Source of the DNA: Paenibacillus rhizovicinus
GTDB taxonomy: Bacteria; Bacillota; Bacilli; Paenibacillales; Paenibacillaceae
Direction of reading: 5' to 3'
Assembly (NCBI RefSeq): GCF_010365285.1
Contig: NZ_CP048286.1
Coordinates: forward strand, 248,001-312,000
DNA: 64,000 nt
Every line of letters begins with the position of its first letter. Position 1 is the stretch's first letter. The notes under the pieces are model-generated. The model was given only the letters and a program-made list of their open reading frames with translations. It searched no databases and was not told where the DNA came from. Both the position numbers and the translations under genes were made by a program. Below are positions 51,070 to 60,073 of this stretch, piece by piece.

Positions 51070-52272
51070 TTGTCGTACAATTTGAAAATTTATATGCTGG
51101 CTTTAGTCAGCTTTCTCGTCGGCACGTCCGAATTCATCATTGCCGGCATTCTGGATAAAGTTTCCGACGATATAGGCGTCTCCGTCGCAGCGGCCGGCCA
51201 GCTGATCACCGTTTTCTCCCTTGCTTACGGGTTCGGGACGCCTTTCCTGATGGCGGCCGCCGCCAAAGTCGACCGCAAAAAATTGATGCTGTATTCGCTC
51301 TCGGTATTCATCGTCGGCAACATCGCCGCTTATTGGTTCTCCGGCTTTGGCGCCCTCATCGTGTCCCGCATTATCGTTGCGTTAAGCAGCGGCGTCTTCG
51401 TCGTCACGGCGCTCACGGTCGCCGCGAAGCTTGCGCCGGCGGAGAAACAGGGCAGCGCGATTGCCACGCTCGTCATGGGTTTCAGCACGGCGCTGATCGT
51501 CGGCGTTCCGCTTGGCCGGCTAGTCGCTTCCGCTTATGACTGGAAAGTGGTATTCGGGGGCATCGGGCTGCTCGGACTGCTGGCGATGCTGCTCATCGCC
51601 TTCGGGATTCCGAAGACGGACGGCGAGCAGCCGGTACCGCTGCGCGATCAGCTGAAGCTGCTCAAGAATCCTAAGATCGTCGTCGCGCTCGGCATTACTT
51701 TCTTCTGGCTCGGCGGTTATTCCATCACCTACACGTATATTTCCCCCTTCCTGCTCGATATTACGGGCATGAGCGAGAAATTCGTCAGCATCGCGCTGCT
51801 CGCGTTCGGCATCGCCAGTCTGATCGGCTCCAAGCTCGGCGGATACGGCACCGATCGCTGGGGGTTCAAGCGTACGCTTGTAACCGGCATGCTTCTCCAC
51901 TCTTCCTGGCTGATCGCGATTTCGTTCGCCGCCCATTCGCCGGGCTTGATGTTCCCTCTGCTCATGCTGTGGTCCTTCTCCGCCTGGTCTTCCGGCCCGA
52001 CGCAGCAATACCATCTGATCTCGCTCGCTCCCGAAGCGACCAGCATCATGCTTAGCTTGAACAGCTCCGTCATACAGCTGGCCATGGCTGCCGGCGCGGG
52101 CATCGGCGGCGTCGTCGTGGAAGGCGCATCGCTGACCGCCATCACCTGGATCGGCGCCGGCGGCGTCGCCGTCGCTGGGCTCATGTCGGCCGCGGCCTTC
52201 GGTTATTTCCGCGTCGGCGCCACTTCCCGGGCAGCGCACAAAAAAGCCGGCGCAGGGAAAATCAGCGCTTAA
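51070..52272 (+). CDS. MFS transporter, DHA1 arabinose/drug efflux type (AraJ/YdhP-like)
   Basis: A 400-residue protein with twelve membrane segments, FLVGTSEFIIAGIL in the first, and motif-A-like residues replaced by AAAAKVDRKKLMLYS, as in the AraJ/YdhP group. It starts from TTG at 51070 with AAGGAG upstream. It follows the ArsR gene in one probable operon. Exported compound unknown. Confidence 0.9.
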   Translation: MSYNLKIYMLALVSFLVGTSEFIIAGILDKVSDDIGVSVAAAGQLITVFSLAYGFGTPFLMAAAAKVDRKKLMLYSLSVFIVGNIAAYWFSGFGALIVSRIIVALSSGVFVVTALTVAAKLAPAEKQGSAIATLVMGFSTALIVGVPLGRLVASAYDWKVVFGGIGLLGLLAMLLIAFGIPKTDGEQPVPLRDQLKLLKNPKIVVALGITFFWLGGYSITYTYISPFLLDITGMSEKFVSIALLAFGIASLIGSKLGGYGTDRWGFKRTLVTGMLLHSSWLIAISFAAHSPGLMFPLLMLWSFSAWSSGPTQQYHLISLAPEATSIMLSLNSSVIQLAMAAGAGIGGVVVEGASLTAITWIGAGGVAVAGLMSAAAFGYFRVGATSRAAHKKAGAGKISA

Positions 52273-52321
52273 GCAAATTTCATTTTCGTAAACAGGGCAG
52301 CCATACAACAAGCAACACGAG

Positions 52322-52372
52322 AAGAAGCCCGCAGCTTCCGCTTTTAGCAAGCAAGCTGCAGGCTTCTTTTCT
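52322..52372 (+). terminator. Terminator after the ArsR-MFS operon
   Basis: AGAAGCC-GCAGCTT and AAGCTGC-GGCTTCT arms, 15-base loop, TTTTCTCG following. Confidence 0.8.
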
Positions 52373-52414
52373 CGTTCGCGATCATGCTTCATTCGTCGAG
52401 GCCAACATGCCGCT

Positions 52415-53452
52415 TCAGAATACCCTCCTGGCGGTGACGAAGCGGTCCTTCCACTGCCCGTCGAAATCCTCGATATGGACCCCGAGCTTATCCGAATAGG
52501 TATGCAGGATTTTGCCGTCCCCGGCATAAATGCCCACATGTCCGATATCCAGACCCCTTGCGCTGAAGAACAGCAAATCTCCCTTTCGCAGCTCCGCGAT
52601 CGTCACTTCCCGTCCTACTTTCGCCTGATCGTACGATACGCGCGGAAGATCGATTCCGAGCACTTCGCCAAACACGTGCTTGACGAAGGATGAACAATCG
52701 AAGGTATCGGTCTGGCTGGGATCCGCGCCGAATTCGTAATGCGTTCCGAAGAACGTCGATCCGAAGGCAATAAGCTCGTTCGCTTGCTTCATCTCCAGTT
52801 CCGGGCTCGTAAAGTCCGAATACTTGGGCTTGGCCGACATGAACCCGATCTTCCCGTCCTCCGTCTGCACTTCGAGCCAATTCGCATCGACCGCGCGGAT
52901 CACATGTACGTGCTGGCCTTTGGAAAGCATCCGAACGAGCGTGGCATCCTCTTCCGAACGCGGCTCGCTTCTCAAGTTAACGCCGTATGTAATTTCAGTT
53001 TCGAACGTATGAGCGGACGATATGCTGATCGAACGGGCGTAGGCATGCCATTGGACAACATTGCCCATCATTTCGCTGACGAACCGCAGAGGTACCATGG
53101 AGAAGCCGTTTATTAATTTGCCGGGGTCGGGCAGCGCCAGTTCTTCCCCGTTTCTATAGGCCGAGCTTTCGCCGAGCCGATAGGTAATGACGAGACTGTC
53201 CGTCGTCGCCGTAACCGATTGCGTCCGATCATCCCAGCTCACTTTGGCCCCTTCCGACTCGAAAATCGGACGAACGGGAACATAGCTGACCCCGTTCTCG
53301 ATGACCGGCGGCGCTGGAAACGCCAGCGGACGACCGTCCAACAGCAGCGAAGGCGGCTGTTCGGACTCCGCGTGCGCGCGTACGCCCGGGACTGCCGCGA
53401 TCGTCAAGACGAGCAATGCGAGCGTTGCGTATGCTGATTTTCGTTGTTGCAT
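52415..53452 (-). CDS. Secreted NlpC/P60 endopeptidase with copper-amine-oxidase-N-like and SH3b domains
   Basis: A 345-residue exported cell-wall enzyme. Signal peptide about 1-28; copper amine oxidase N-terminal-like domain (LLLDGRPLAFPAPPVIENGVSYVPVR) about 35-145; SH3b-like domain (VNLRSEPRSEEDATLVRML) about 155-205; NlpC/P60 domain about 225-345. The last has catalytic Cys in TFDCSSFVKHV, His in DIGHVGIYAG and a later His in KILHTYS. It should cut gamma-D-Glu-diaminopimelate links in stem peptides. Monocistronic, after a terminator hairpin. Confidence 0.92.
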   Translation of the reverse strand: MQQRKSAYATLALLVLTIAAVPGVRAHAESEQPPSLLLDGRPLAFPAPPVIENGVSYVPVRPIFESEGAKVSWDDRTQSVTATTDSLVITYRLGESSAYRNGEELALPDPGKLINGFSMVPLRFVSEMMGNVVQWHAYARSISISSAHTFETEITYGVNLRSEPRSEEDATLVRMLSKGQHVHVIRAVDANWLEVQTEDGKIGFMSAKPKYSDFTSPELEMKQANELIAFGSTFFGTHYEFGADPSQTDTFDCSSFVKHVFGEVLGIDLPRVSYDQAKVGREVTIAELRKGDLLFFSARGLDIGHVGIYAGDGKILHTYSDKLGVHIEDFDGQWKDRFVTARRVF

Positions 53453-53532
53453 GCATTGGACACCCTTTCCAACAGAGATATTATTTAGACGCGAAACGTT
53501 TCGGTTTGTTCTGTTTGAAATAATTGGATGCC

Positions 53533-53556
53533 AAAAAAGCCTGATTGCTCAGGCTT
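53533..53556 (-). terminator. Terminator hairpin upstream of the NlpC/P60 gene
   Basis: AAGCCTGA and TCAGGCTT arms around a TTGC loop; six T residues follow on the minus strand. It would end transcription coming from the 53.6-54.7 kb genes. Confidence 0.9.
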
Positions 53557-53603
53557 CCCTTCATCAGATATTTAGGCGGAATGTGTCCCTCATCAATTCT
53601 CAT

Positions 53604-53732
53604 TCATACTCCCAATTCGTAAATATTGAGTATTTTCACATAGTTAAGTTTGTTATCGCGCGATTGATAGGCAATTGGCTCATCGTATTGCAGGCGGTCG
53701 TTAATATAGTCGCAGCTAAATTGATTCAGCAT
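53604..53732 (-). pseudogene. Possible gene fragment in an A/T-rich gap
   Basis: A minus-strand frame, open without stop from about 53795 to TGA at 53604, encodes a protein-like stretch (WGHMLNQFSCDYINDRL, DNKLNYVKILNIYELGV). The only ATG (53732) would give 42 residues. The lower GC than its neighbours and the lack of a proper start suggest the tail of a lost gene. Not recognised. Confidence 0.3.
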
Positions 53733-53813
53733 ATGCCCCCAGTAATTCAGATCGAAATCATATCTGAAATGTACGCCTGACGATCAATCAGGAATGAAAC
53801 GCCGGCAATTCCG

Positions 53814-54716
53814 CTATACCCCAACCTTCTTGAGCTTGCCGTCGAGGAACGCCTTCGCGCGCGGAATGTCCGCCTCGTCGAGGTGTTCGATAATGATCGG
53901 AATGTTCGGATGCTGTTTCGCCAGGCGCTGCAAGTACAGATCGTAGTTCAGCACGCCTAGCCCCGGGGCCGGAAGCTCGACCGCGCCGGCGCCGCGGAAC
54001 GAGTGGGATTCCGATGCGTCGATGTCGGCATGCTTCTCGAGGGTGTCTTCGGCCCGCTTGCAGTCCTTGGCGTGCGCGATTTTGATTTTGTCGCCGAACG
54101 CGTTGAAGATGCGGTTCAGCGTATCGTCGATATGATCGATATTGCCGTCCGTAAAATAATTCGTCGGATCCACCAGCAGTCCGAGACCCGGATGGTTCAC
54201 GTCCGAGAACAGGCGGGCGACCTGGTCGACGGAGCCGATGACGTTGTTCACGTAATTCTCGACCAGGAACACGGAGCCGTGGTCGTAGGCGAATTTGGCC
54301 AACTCTTCGATCTGCCTGCACGTCTCCTCGTACGCTTCCTCGCTGCCGTTCTTCGGATCCCATACCCAGTCGCTCTCCGCGTTGTACGTCCCCGTCTCGC
54401 TGACGACGTACGGGCTGCCGAGATCGCGGGCGAAGGCGAGAATGGATTTCAAGTCCTGCACGTTCCGCGCGCGTTTGCCCGGATCCGGATGCATGAGATT
54501 CGTATAGCCGGAGATGCAAACGATCGGCAGATTGGCGTCGCGGAACGCGTCGCGGATGCGATGGCATTGCTCGCGCGTGAGCGATTCCGGGGACAAGTCC
54601 ATGTCCTTGAAAGCCAAATCCAGCTGCACGCAGGAGAAGCCGTCCTTCTTGATGCGCGCGATGGATTCCTGAAGCGAATACGGATAATAGGCGTTGAAAA
54701 TACCGACTGAAAGCAT
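53814..54716 (-). CDS. Sugar phosphate isomerase/epimerase (xylose isomerase-like TIM barrel)
   Basis: A 300-residue AP-endonuclease-2/IolE-type TIM barrel. Metal ligands are probably Glu in VENYVNN, Asp in LVDPTNY, His in KIAHAKDCK and Glu in IIIEHLDE. It lies 22 bp after the Gfo/Idh gene and is therefore co-transcribed. The pair probably converts a sugar or inositol derivative. Confidence 0.9.
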   Translation of the reverse strand: MLSVGIFNAYYPYSLQESIARIKKDGFSCVQLDLAFKDMDLSPESLTREQCHRIRDAFRDANLPIVCISGYTNLMHPDPGKRARNVQDLKSILAFARDLGSPYVVSETGTYNAESDWVWDPKNGSEEAYEETCRQIEELAKFAYDHGSVFLVENYVNNVIGSVDQVARLFSDVNHPGLGLLVDPTNYFTDGNIDHIDDTLNRIFNAFGDKIKIAHAKDCKRAEDTLEKHADIDASESHSFRGAGAVELPAPGLGVLNYDLYLQRLAKQHPNIPIIIEHLDEADIPRAKAFLDGKLKKVGV

Positions 54717-54738
54717 GGGTATAACCTCCCGATCGCGT

Positions 54739-55842
54739 TTATTGTTCGTTAACGACGTCCATAAACCGAACCGTTCTGCCTTCGGCGATCGACCTGTAGC
54801 AAGCGTCTACCGCCGCCATCGTGCGTAAATTATCCCGACCGCCGATCTCCGGCTCGGTATCCGTCTCGACCGCCCGAAGCAGCTGCGCCATCGTGCCTTG
54901 GAAGGCGTCCGGAAACCACACCGCGTCCCACTGCGGCCGGATCCATTCGTTCGGCGCCCGGCGCGTCGTCATCGCGAACGTGCTCGGGGACCGCTCCGGA
55001 TAGGACGGCCAGCCGATCGTCCCCGAAGCCATGCCGTCCAGTCCTTCGACGCGCCATTTGATATAGATGTCCTTCTCCGTGCCTTCGCCCGGCCATGCCC
55101 ATACGTCGTCCAGGCTCGTCGCCATGAGCTCGTTCGCATACTGGAACGTGTATTGCGTAATGCCGTCCGAATGCGGAAATTTCGTGCGCGGATCCTTCCT
55201 CGACACGGCCGTGATCTTCTCCGGATCGCCGAATAGATAACGGAACGCGTCGATATGGTGAATGCCCATGTTCAAGAGTTCGAGGCGTTCGTACTGCTCC
55301 AGGAAGGGCTGCCAGTGCGGGATGGCCCGCATCTCGATCGTTGCCAGCACCGGCTCGCCGAGGATACCGCGGTCAAGAACCGTTTTGAGCGCTCGGACGG
55401 ACTGGTCGTACCGCATGTTGGAATTGACCGCGAGCTTGACGCCCGCCGCTTCGCACAGCTCGACGATCTCGCGCGCCTCGCGCGCATTCATCGCCAGCGG
55501 CTTCTGGCACAGAATTCCGCGGATATGCGGCTGCTTGACCGCTTCCCTCACGACTTCCAGCTGGCGATCCGGCGGAAAGGCAATGTCCAGAATCTCGATC
55601 GCGGGATCCCGGACGAGCTCCTCCCACGTGCGGTGGACCTTCGGAATGCCGCGCAGTTCGGCGACGGCCTTCGCGTTCTCGTAAGTACGGGACGCGATCG
55701 CGACCGGATGAAAGCCGGCATCGCGATAGGCGGCCAGATGGCAGTCCCGCATAATAAAGCCCGAGCCGATGCAGCCGATGCGGTAATCCATCCGCTTCGG
55801 GAATTCGGGCTTGATGATCGATTGAAAGTCGATCGGTTCCAT
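54739..55842 (-). CDS. Gfo/Idh/MocA-family oxidoreductase
   Basis: The start at 55842 has AAAGGAGG upstream. The 367-residue protein has a Rossmann part (RIGCIGSGFIMRDCHLAAY), the catalytic Lys in CQKPLAMN near 120, and a C-terminal domain with MGIHHIDAFRYLFG (His pair). It forms an operon with the isomerase. A consensus cre site lies 78 bp upstream, so carbon-catabolite control is likely. Confidence 0.92.
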   Translation of the reverse strand: MEPIDFQSIIKPEFPKRMDYRIGCIGSGFIMRDCHLAAYRDAGFHPVAIASRTYENAKAVAELRGIPKVHRTWEELVRDPAIEILDIAFPPDRQLEVVREAVKQPHIRGILCQKPLAMNAREAREIVELCEAAGVKLAVNSNMRYDQSVRALKTVLDRGILGEPVLATIEMRAIPHWQPFLEQYERLELLNMGIHHIDAFRYLFGDPEKITAVSRKDPRTKFPHSDGITQYTFQYANELMATSLDDVWAWPGEGTEKDIYIKWRVEGLDGMASGTIGWPSYPERSPSTFAMTTRRAPNEWIRPQWDAVWFPDAFQGTMAQLLRAVETDTEPEIGGRDNLRTMAAVDACYRSIAEGRTVRFMDVVNEQ

Positions 55843-55919
55843 TGCATCGTCCTCCTTTGCGCTCGATTTGAACCCAATAACCGTACGAAGGCACCGTGCT
55901 TCGACTTCACGAAGCGGAT

Positions 55920-55934
55920 TTGCAACCGCTTTCA
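55920..55934. promoter_or_regulatory. cre (CcpA) site upstream of the Gfo/Idh-isomerase operon
   Basis: TTGCAACCGCTTTCA fits the cre consensus WTGNAANCGNWNNCA at all positions and extends to a TTTG...CAAA palindrome. Confidence 0.65.
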
Positions 55935-56159
55935 AACTAAACTCTGAACGTCTGCCACAAGTATCTCTATTCGCCATTCGAAGGATCAATCCTCCGGAAA
56001 CGGAGGTGGCCCGGATAAAAAACGGCGGCTCCCAGCTAAGCGCTCATCCTCCGGCGCAGCTCCGATCCGACAAGCCGATCTTGACGGGCTGAAGCGTTTC
56101 GTTGCAGCCGATCGTCAACTAACGGCAGGATCTGGAACACCTCTGAGAAGAGATAAACA
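55935..56159. other. Gene-free stretch between two operons
   Basis: No credible gene is seen. One short hairpin (CCTCCG-GAAA-CGGAGG, 55990-56006) and a weak promoter TTGATC/GATACT for the Gfo/Idh operon on the minus strand are the only structures noticed. Confidence 0.4.
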
Positions 56160-56160
56160 G

Positions 56161-56207
56161 CAAGAGCGCAAACCGGGAGTCCTCAAGGGACTCGGTTTGC
56201 GCTCTTG
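56161..56207 (-). terminator. Terminator after the GntR gene
   Basis: A long stem: CAAGAGCGCAAACCG arm pairs with its complement across a TCAA loop with one bulge. The T tract (TGCTGTTTATC) is modest. Confidence 0.8.
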
Positions 56208-56214
56208 CTTCGTT

Positions 56215-56580
56215 TCAATAGATCCGTTTCAACAGTTCGACCACTTCATCCAAGGAGAGGCCGAAGGTTTTATAATAGGCTGCGTCGATTGCCATTTGCT
56301 TCAAGATCATGTCATCGCGGATTTCCCGCATCTTCTCGGGCGAGAACTCGGCGACGAAGCAGCCCTTGCCGGTGACGGTGTCGATCAGGCCCGATCGTTC
56401 GAGTTCCTCCCAGGCTTTCTTGACCGTGATCACGCTCACGCGAAGCTCCTGGGCTGCCTGGCGTATCGGCGGCAAGACATAGCCGCTTGGCAGTTCGCCG
56501 CTTAGAATCTGCGCGCTGATCTGTTCGATGAGCTGCTGGTAGATCGGTTTCTCCGACGTGTTCGAGATCGAGACGTTCAT
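56215..56580 (-). CDS. GntR-family regulator, YtrA type
   Basis: A 121-residue GntR protein: winged helix with ISNTSEKPIYQQLIEQISAQILSGELPSGYVLPPIRQAAQELRVS-type pattern and a short two-helix C-terminal tail, as in YtrA. It overlaps the permease gene by 4 bp and is last in the ABC operon. It probably represses the operon through the ATTGTG/CACAAT site at 58123-58147. Confidence 0.92.
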   Translation of the reverse strand: MNVSISNTSEKPIYQQLIEQISAQILSGELPSGYVLPPIRQAAQELRVSVITVKKAWEELERSGLIDTVTGKGCFVAEFSPEKMREIRDDMILKQMAIDAAYYKTFGLSLDEVVELLKRIY

Positions 56581-57245
56581 AGAAGTTCGACTTCAAGGAA
56601 TCGCTTAGCCGCGATTCGGTAAGCCACGAAGGTGAAAGCCGCGTAAATCGCGATTCCCGCAACCAGAATGGATGCGTGCAAACCGATATGGTCGGCGATA
56701 TGCGCATTGAAGACGTCGGACACGGATGTCAGCTGGATGCCCAGCCATTGCGCGATACCCGCAAAAAGCATGGCGGCGATAACTCCTGTGGCTAATGCCC
56801 CGCCGAATTTATAAGCCGTCTTATAGTAGATCGTGATGAAGAAAATGTTGAATATCGCCATGATAACCATGCACAGTCCCCAGAACCCCATCGTCGGAGC
56901 GAAGAAGTAGTACATAATGTCCAAATTGATGTAAGCGTACAATAGATCATGGATCAGGCCGAAGATAACTGCGAAGCCGATATGCAACAGCTCAAGGATG
57001 ACAATGACGAGAATTCTTGCTTTGACCATGTCCTGCTTGGTTACGGGCATCATCGTCGTGAACATCAAGTCGTGCTGCGCTTTGAAATTTCCGAATATGC
57101 CGGGGACCGATATCCAGAAGAAATACATCGGAACGATAAAATAGATCCAGCTCGGAATAAGCATTAACATGCCGAGCATGACGGGCATGAAGAAAAAGAT
57201 CGGTTGAATGCCCAATTTCAAATCTTTCATCACCAAGTTATACAT
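56577..57245 (-). CDS. ABC-2-type transporter permease
   Basis: A 222-residue membrane protein with six predicted helices and a typical bacitracin/lantibiotic ABC-2 permease layout (MYNLVMKDLKLGIQ start, DLMFTTMMPVTKQDMVKAR loop). It overlaps the ATPase gene by 8 bp. It forms an exporter or sensor with the ATPase; substrate unknown. Confidence 0.85.
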   Translation of the reverse strand: MYNLVMKDLKLGIQPIFFFMPVMLGMLMLIPSWIYFIVPMYFFWISVPGIFGNFKAQHDLMFTTMMPVTKQDMVKARILVIVILELLHIGFAVIFGLIHDLLYAYINLDIMYYFFAPTMGFWGLCMVIMAIFNIFFITIYYKTAYKFGGALATGVIAAMLFAGIAQWLGIQLTSVSDVFNAHIADHIGLHASILVAGIAIYAAFTFVAYRIAAKRFLEVELL

Positions 57246-58104
57246 GATCGGCCTCCTTCCTCGTGAAGTAAATCATGATTTCCTCCAGGCTCGGCGTGGC
57301 GGCCTTTATGCCCGACACGGTATCGAAGACCATGTCGAAGTCGCTCGAGCGGATTAACCCCGTGAAGCCGAACGAATTGACTTTGTAGGAAATCATCCTG
57401 TCTTCCACCTCGCTCAGCTTGCTTTTGTCGCCGTGCAGCAAGCGATAGGACGCCTTGAACTCCTCTTTCTCGGCGCTGTTCACGATTCGCCCATCGACGA
57501 TAAACGTAATGAAATCCGCGCATTTCTCCAAGTCGGACGTGATATGGGTCGAGAATAGAATGCTGATTTCGCCGTCCGAGACAAGCTCTTGGAACAGATC
57601 CAGCAGATCGTCCCTGGCCGCGGGATCTAGCCCGCTCGTCGGTTCGTCGAGAATGAGCAGCTTGGCGCCGTGGGACAAGGCAAGCGCTAGACTGAATTTG
57701 ACCTTCATGCCCGTCGACAGCTCGGCGACTTTCTTATTCTCGTCGAGCCCGAAACGTCTCAGATAACCGGAATAGACGGATTCGTCCCAGTTCTTATAAA
57801 ACCGCTTGATCACGTCCGTTAACGTCTTCAGCTTGTTGCGCGTATAGAATTCGATGTCGCCGAACGCGCATCCGATCTCTTGCTTCAACTCGATTTCGTG
57901 ATCCGCCATGTTCTTGCCCAAGATGTGGACCTCTCCGCTATCGGTCCGTACCATGTTCATCATCGACTTAATGGTGGTGGTCTTCCCCGCTCCGTTTGCG
58001 CCGATAAAGCCCATGATGTATCCCTGTTCTAGCTGAAACGATACGTCCTTTAACTGAAAATTGGGATAAACCTTAGTTAAGTTTCGGATATCCAAGGCCA
58101 GCAT
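57238..58104 (-). CDS. ABC transporter ATP-binding protein
   Basis: The start at 58104 has GAGGAGG upstream. The 288-residue ATPase has Walker A GANGAGKTT, signature ELSTGMKVK (non-canonical STGMK), Walker B LLILDEPTSGLD and the switch His in FSTHITS. The C-terminal 80 residues are specific to YtrB/BcrA-like exporters. First gene of the ABC-GntR operon. Confidence 0.94.
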   Translation of the reverse strand: MLALDIRNLTKVYPNFQLKDVSFQLEQGYIMGFIGANGAGKTTTIKSMMNMVRTDSGEVHILGKNMADHEIELKQEIGCAFGDIEFYTRNKLKTLTDVIKRFYKNWDESVYSGYLRRFGLDENKKVAELSTGMKVKFSLALALSHGAKLLILDEPTSGLDPAARDDLLDLFQELVSDGEISILFSTHITSDLEKCADFITFIVDGRIVNSAEKEEFKASYRLLHGDKSKLSEVEDRMISYKVNSFGFTGLIRSSDFDMVFDTVSGIKAATPSLEEIMIYFTRKEADHV

Positions 58105-58122
58105 ATCGAGCCTCCTCGTAAA

Positions 58123-58147
58123 ATTGTGTATATCGTGCATTCACAAT
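58123..58147 (-). promoter_or_regulatory. Probable GntR/YtrA operator at the ABC operon start site
   Basis: ATTGTG (58123-58128) and CACAAT (58142-58147) are inverted with a 13-bp spacer. They overlap the -10 box and the transcription start. Confidence 0.6.
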
Positions 58148-58174
58148 ATAACACCTTGCCGAAACGGATGTCAA
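58145..58174 (-). promoter_or_regulatory. SigA-type promoter of the ABC-GntR operon
   Basis: Minus-strand TTGACA (58174-58169) and TATATT (58150-58145), 18-bp spacer. Confidence 0.8.
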
Positions 58175-58259
58175 CTCGCAATCGCCTAACGCACAGGCAT
58201 TATCTTTTGCTCATACAATGGGCATAGGCATGAGATATTGCGAGGAGGGCGAAACCGAT

Positions 58260-58964
58260 ATGCATTTCGAAGCGACGCTTCGGTCGAATATTATTGCGGC
58301 AGCCAAGGACTTGAACAGTAACGGAGTGAAATTCGCGACGTTTCGGAAGTCGTTTTGCAATCTAGACTACTGGATACTGACGAATAAAGGAGGTTTTCAG
58401 TTGAGGGATAGCGCGACGCCGGCAGACGGCATCGGGGACATTTTCTCGAACGGGAAGAAGTACGGCTTCGAGTGCGCGACGGCCGTCATCATCATTTTGT
58501 ACAAAGGCGTTCTGGATTCGCTTGGAGCGGACCGTTTCAACCAGCTGTTTCCGAACCTGTACCTGTACTCGTGGGAGTATGACAGCGACCTTGGACTAAC
58601 GACGGAAGAAGCTCCCGGCGCTTCCGCGCAGCCCGGGGACGTGTTGTACTTCAAGAACCCGGAAGTCAATCCGGAGAAAATGGAGTGGCAAGGCGAGAAC
58701 GTCATTAAACTAAGCGACGATCTCTATTTCGGACACGGAATCGGCATCAGAAGCGCAGAAGGCATCATAACGTCACTGAACAAGCACCGCGTAACGGGAG
58801 CAACGGAACCCGCCTTCCTGATGGACCAGTTTATCTATCCCGCCTTCGACGCTTTGTCTCAACACGCCCCGGCCGACATGCGCCCGGACTGCACGAATGC
58901 CGGACGGCCAAACCCGAACGCGGTGCGCGCGAGCATCGGTGCACGGACGTATATCCGGCATTAG
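58260..58964 (+). CDS. tgl: Spore protein-glutamine gamma-glutamyltransferase, N-terminally short
   Basis: A spore-coat transglutaminase. It retains KFATF, the catalytic Cys in FECATA (Cys72 from this start), YFKNPEVNPEKMEWQGENVI and the FGHGIG loop. It cross-links coat proteins through Gln-Lys bonds. From ATG 58260 (GAGGAGG 11 bases upstream) it has 234 residues; ATG 58218 adds 14. Relative to B. subtilis Tgl about 45 N-terminal residues are absent and about 30 are added at the C-terminus. All catalytic motifs remain. Confidence 0.88.
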   Translation: MHFEATLRSNIIAAAKDLNSNGVKFATFRKSFCNLDYWILTNKGGFQLRDSATPADGIGDIFSNGKKYGFECATAVIIILYKGVLDSLGADRFNQLFPNLYLYSWEYDSDLGLTTEEAPGASAQPGDVLYFKNPEVNPEKMEWQGENVIKLSDDLYFGHGIGIRSAEGIITSLNKHRVTGATEPAFLMDQFIYPAFDALSQHAPADMRPDCTNAGRPNPNAVRASIGARTYIRH

Positions 58965-58969
58965 ACGCA

Positions 58970-60073
58970 TTACTTGACCCCGCCGGAACTCTTGATGACG
59001 ATCTTGACATTCGTCTGGAACGATAGATTCGGATAAATCGCTTGCCACGACGTCCAATCTTGGTCGCGCCGGTTGCGCGTCGCGCGATAGTACAGTCCGA
59101 ATCCTACGGGATCGACTTCCAGCGACTGCATCTTTTCTAGCAATTTCGTATAGCGCGCTTGCGCTTGTTGCTCGGCGAGCCGCTCATAATACGACCATGG
59201 TTTCTTATACAGCGATTCGGTTGACTCTTCGGATTGGCCGATCATACGAATGTTCATCGTCAGCTTCGGCATGGCTGGCTTGGACGCATCGATACGGTAA
59301 CGATACGTTGCTTTGTGAACATTGATCGCGAATTGGACAGCATCGTTCTTCGTCTCGAGATCAAACTTCTGAAAATGCTTCGTTAATTCATTGAACACCC
59401 GGGATTCGCCCGGACTCAGTACGGCTTTCAGCTCCTTCTTGTCGAAGACGGCGACGCGATCGATCAGAAAACCATTGTCTCTCGGCCGAATGACCGGCAG
59501 ATAGGGATCGATCCCCTTCTCGGTTGCCCTGCGGTGAAAATCGTATAAATATTCGGTGAGGATATACGAAGATTCCGTGCCGTCTTGATCGAAGCTGAGG
59601 AAGAGGCTGTCGCCGGGAAAGCGTTCGGAGCTGGTTTTCACGTTGAGGATGTCCTCGGCTGTCGGATCTCCGAGTGCCATGAACGCAGATCCTTGAATAT
59701 CCCTGCGGCGCAAAAACCAATCCAGCGTCCCCTTCCGCAGGATCTCCGCGCTCATCGGCTTGCCGATGACGATGATTTTGGCTTGCGAGAAATCGAGTTC
59801 TTTGTCTACCTTGGATTTCATATGGCGAACGGCTTCCGCTATCGAGCCCGCATCATCGCTGATGAGCTGAAAGTCGTTCGTTTGGCCGGGTTGGATTTTC
59901 GAGAACGGAATAGCCAGCTTCAGCGACACACGATACGGTTTAGCCGCATGTTCGGATTTATCGATGCCGATCGCCATCACGAAGAATCGCCGGTCTATAT
60001 CTTTGAACCCGCATCCAGGCAGCCAGATCAGCGAACAGATCAGCATTCCTTTCCAGATCCATGACCGTTTCAC
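58970..60073 (-). CDS. Ger(x)C-family spore germination lipoprotein
   Basis: GTG at 60073 overlaps the permease stop (GTGA). The 367-residue protein has a signal peptide with lipobox LPGC, the three-domain GerAC fold (DIDRRFFVMAIGIDK near the start), and a C-terminal helix plus strand ending in VKIVIKSSG. It is the C subunit of a GerA-type nutrient germination receptor, anchored to the spore inner membrane. Confidence 0.92.
   Translation of the reverse strand: MKRSWIWKGMLICSLIWLPGCGFKDIDRRFFVMAIGIDKSEHAAKPYRVSLKLAIPFSKIQPGQTNDFQLISDDAGSIAEAVRHMKSKVDKELDFSQAKIIVIGKPMSAEILRKGTLDWFLRRRDIQGSAFMALGDPTAEDILNVKTSSERFPGDSLFLSFDQDGTESSYILTEYLYDFHRRATEKGIDPYLPVIRPRDNGFLIDRVAVFDKKELKAVLSPGESRVFNELTKHFQKFDLETKNDAVQFAINVHKATYRYRIDASKPAMPKLTMNIRMIGQSEESTESLYKKPWSYYERLAEQQAQARYTKLLEKMQSLEVDPVGFGLYYRATRNRRDQDWTSWQAIYPNLSFQTNVKIVIKSSGGVK

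Noticed and set aside
55935-56159. Possible riboswitch or structured RNA between the two operons
   Set aside because: Only one short hairpin is visible and no known riboswitch core motif could be recognised.
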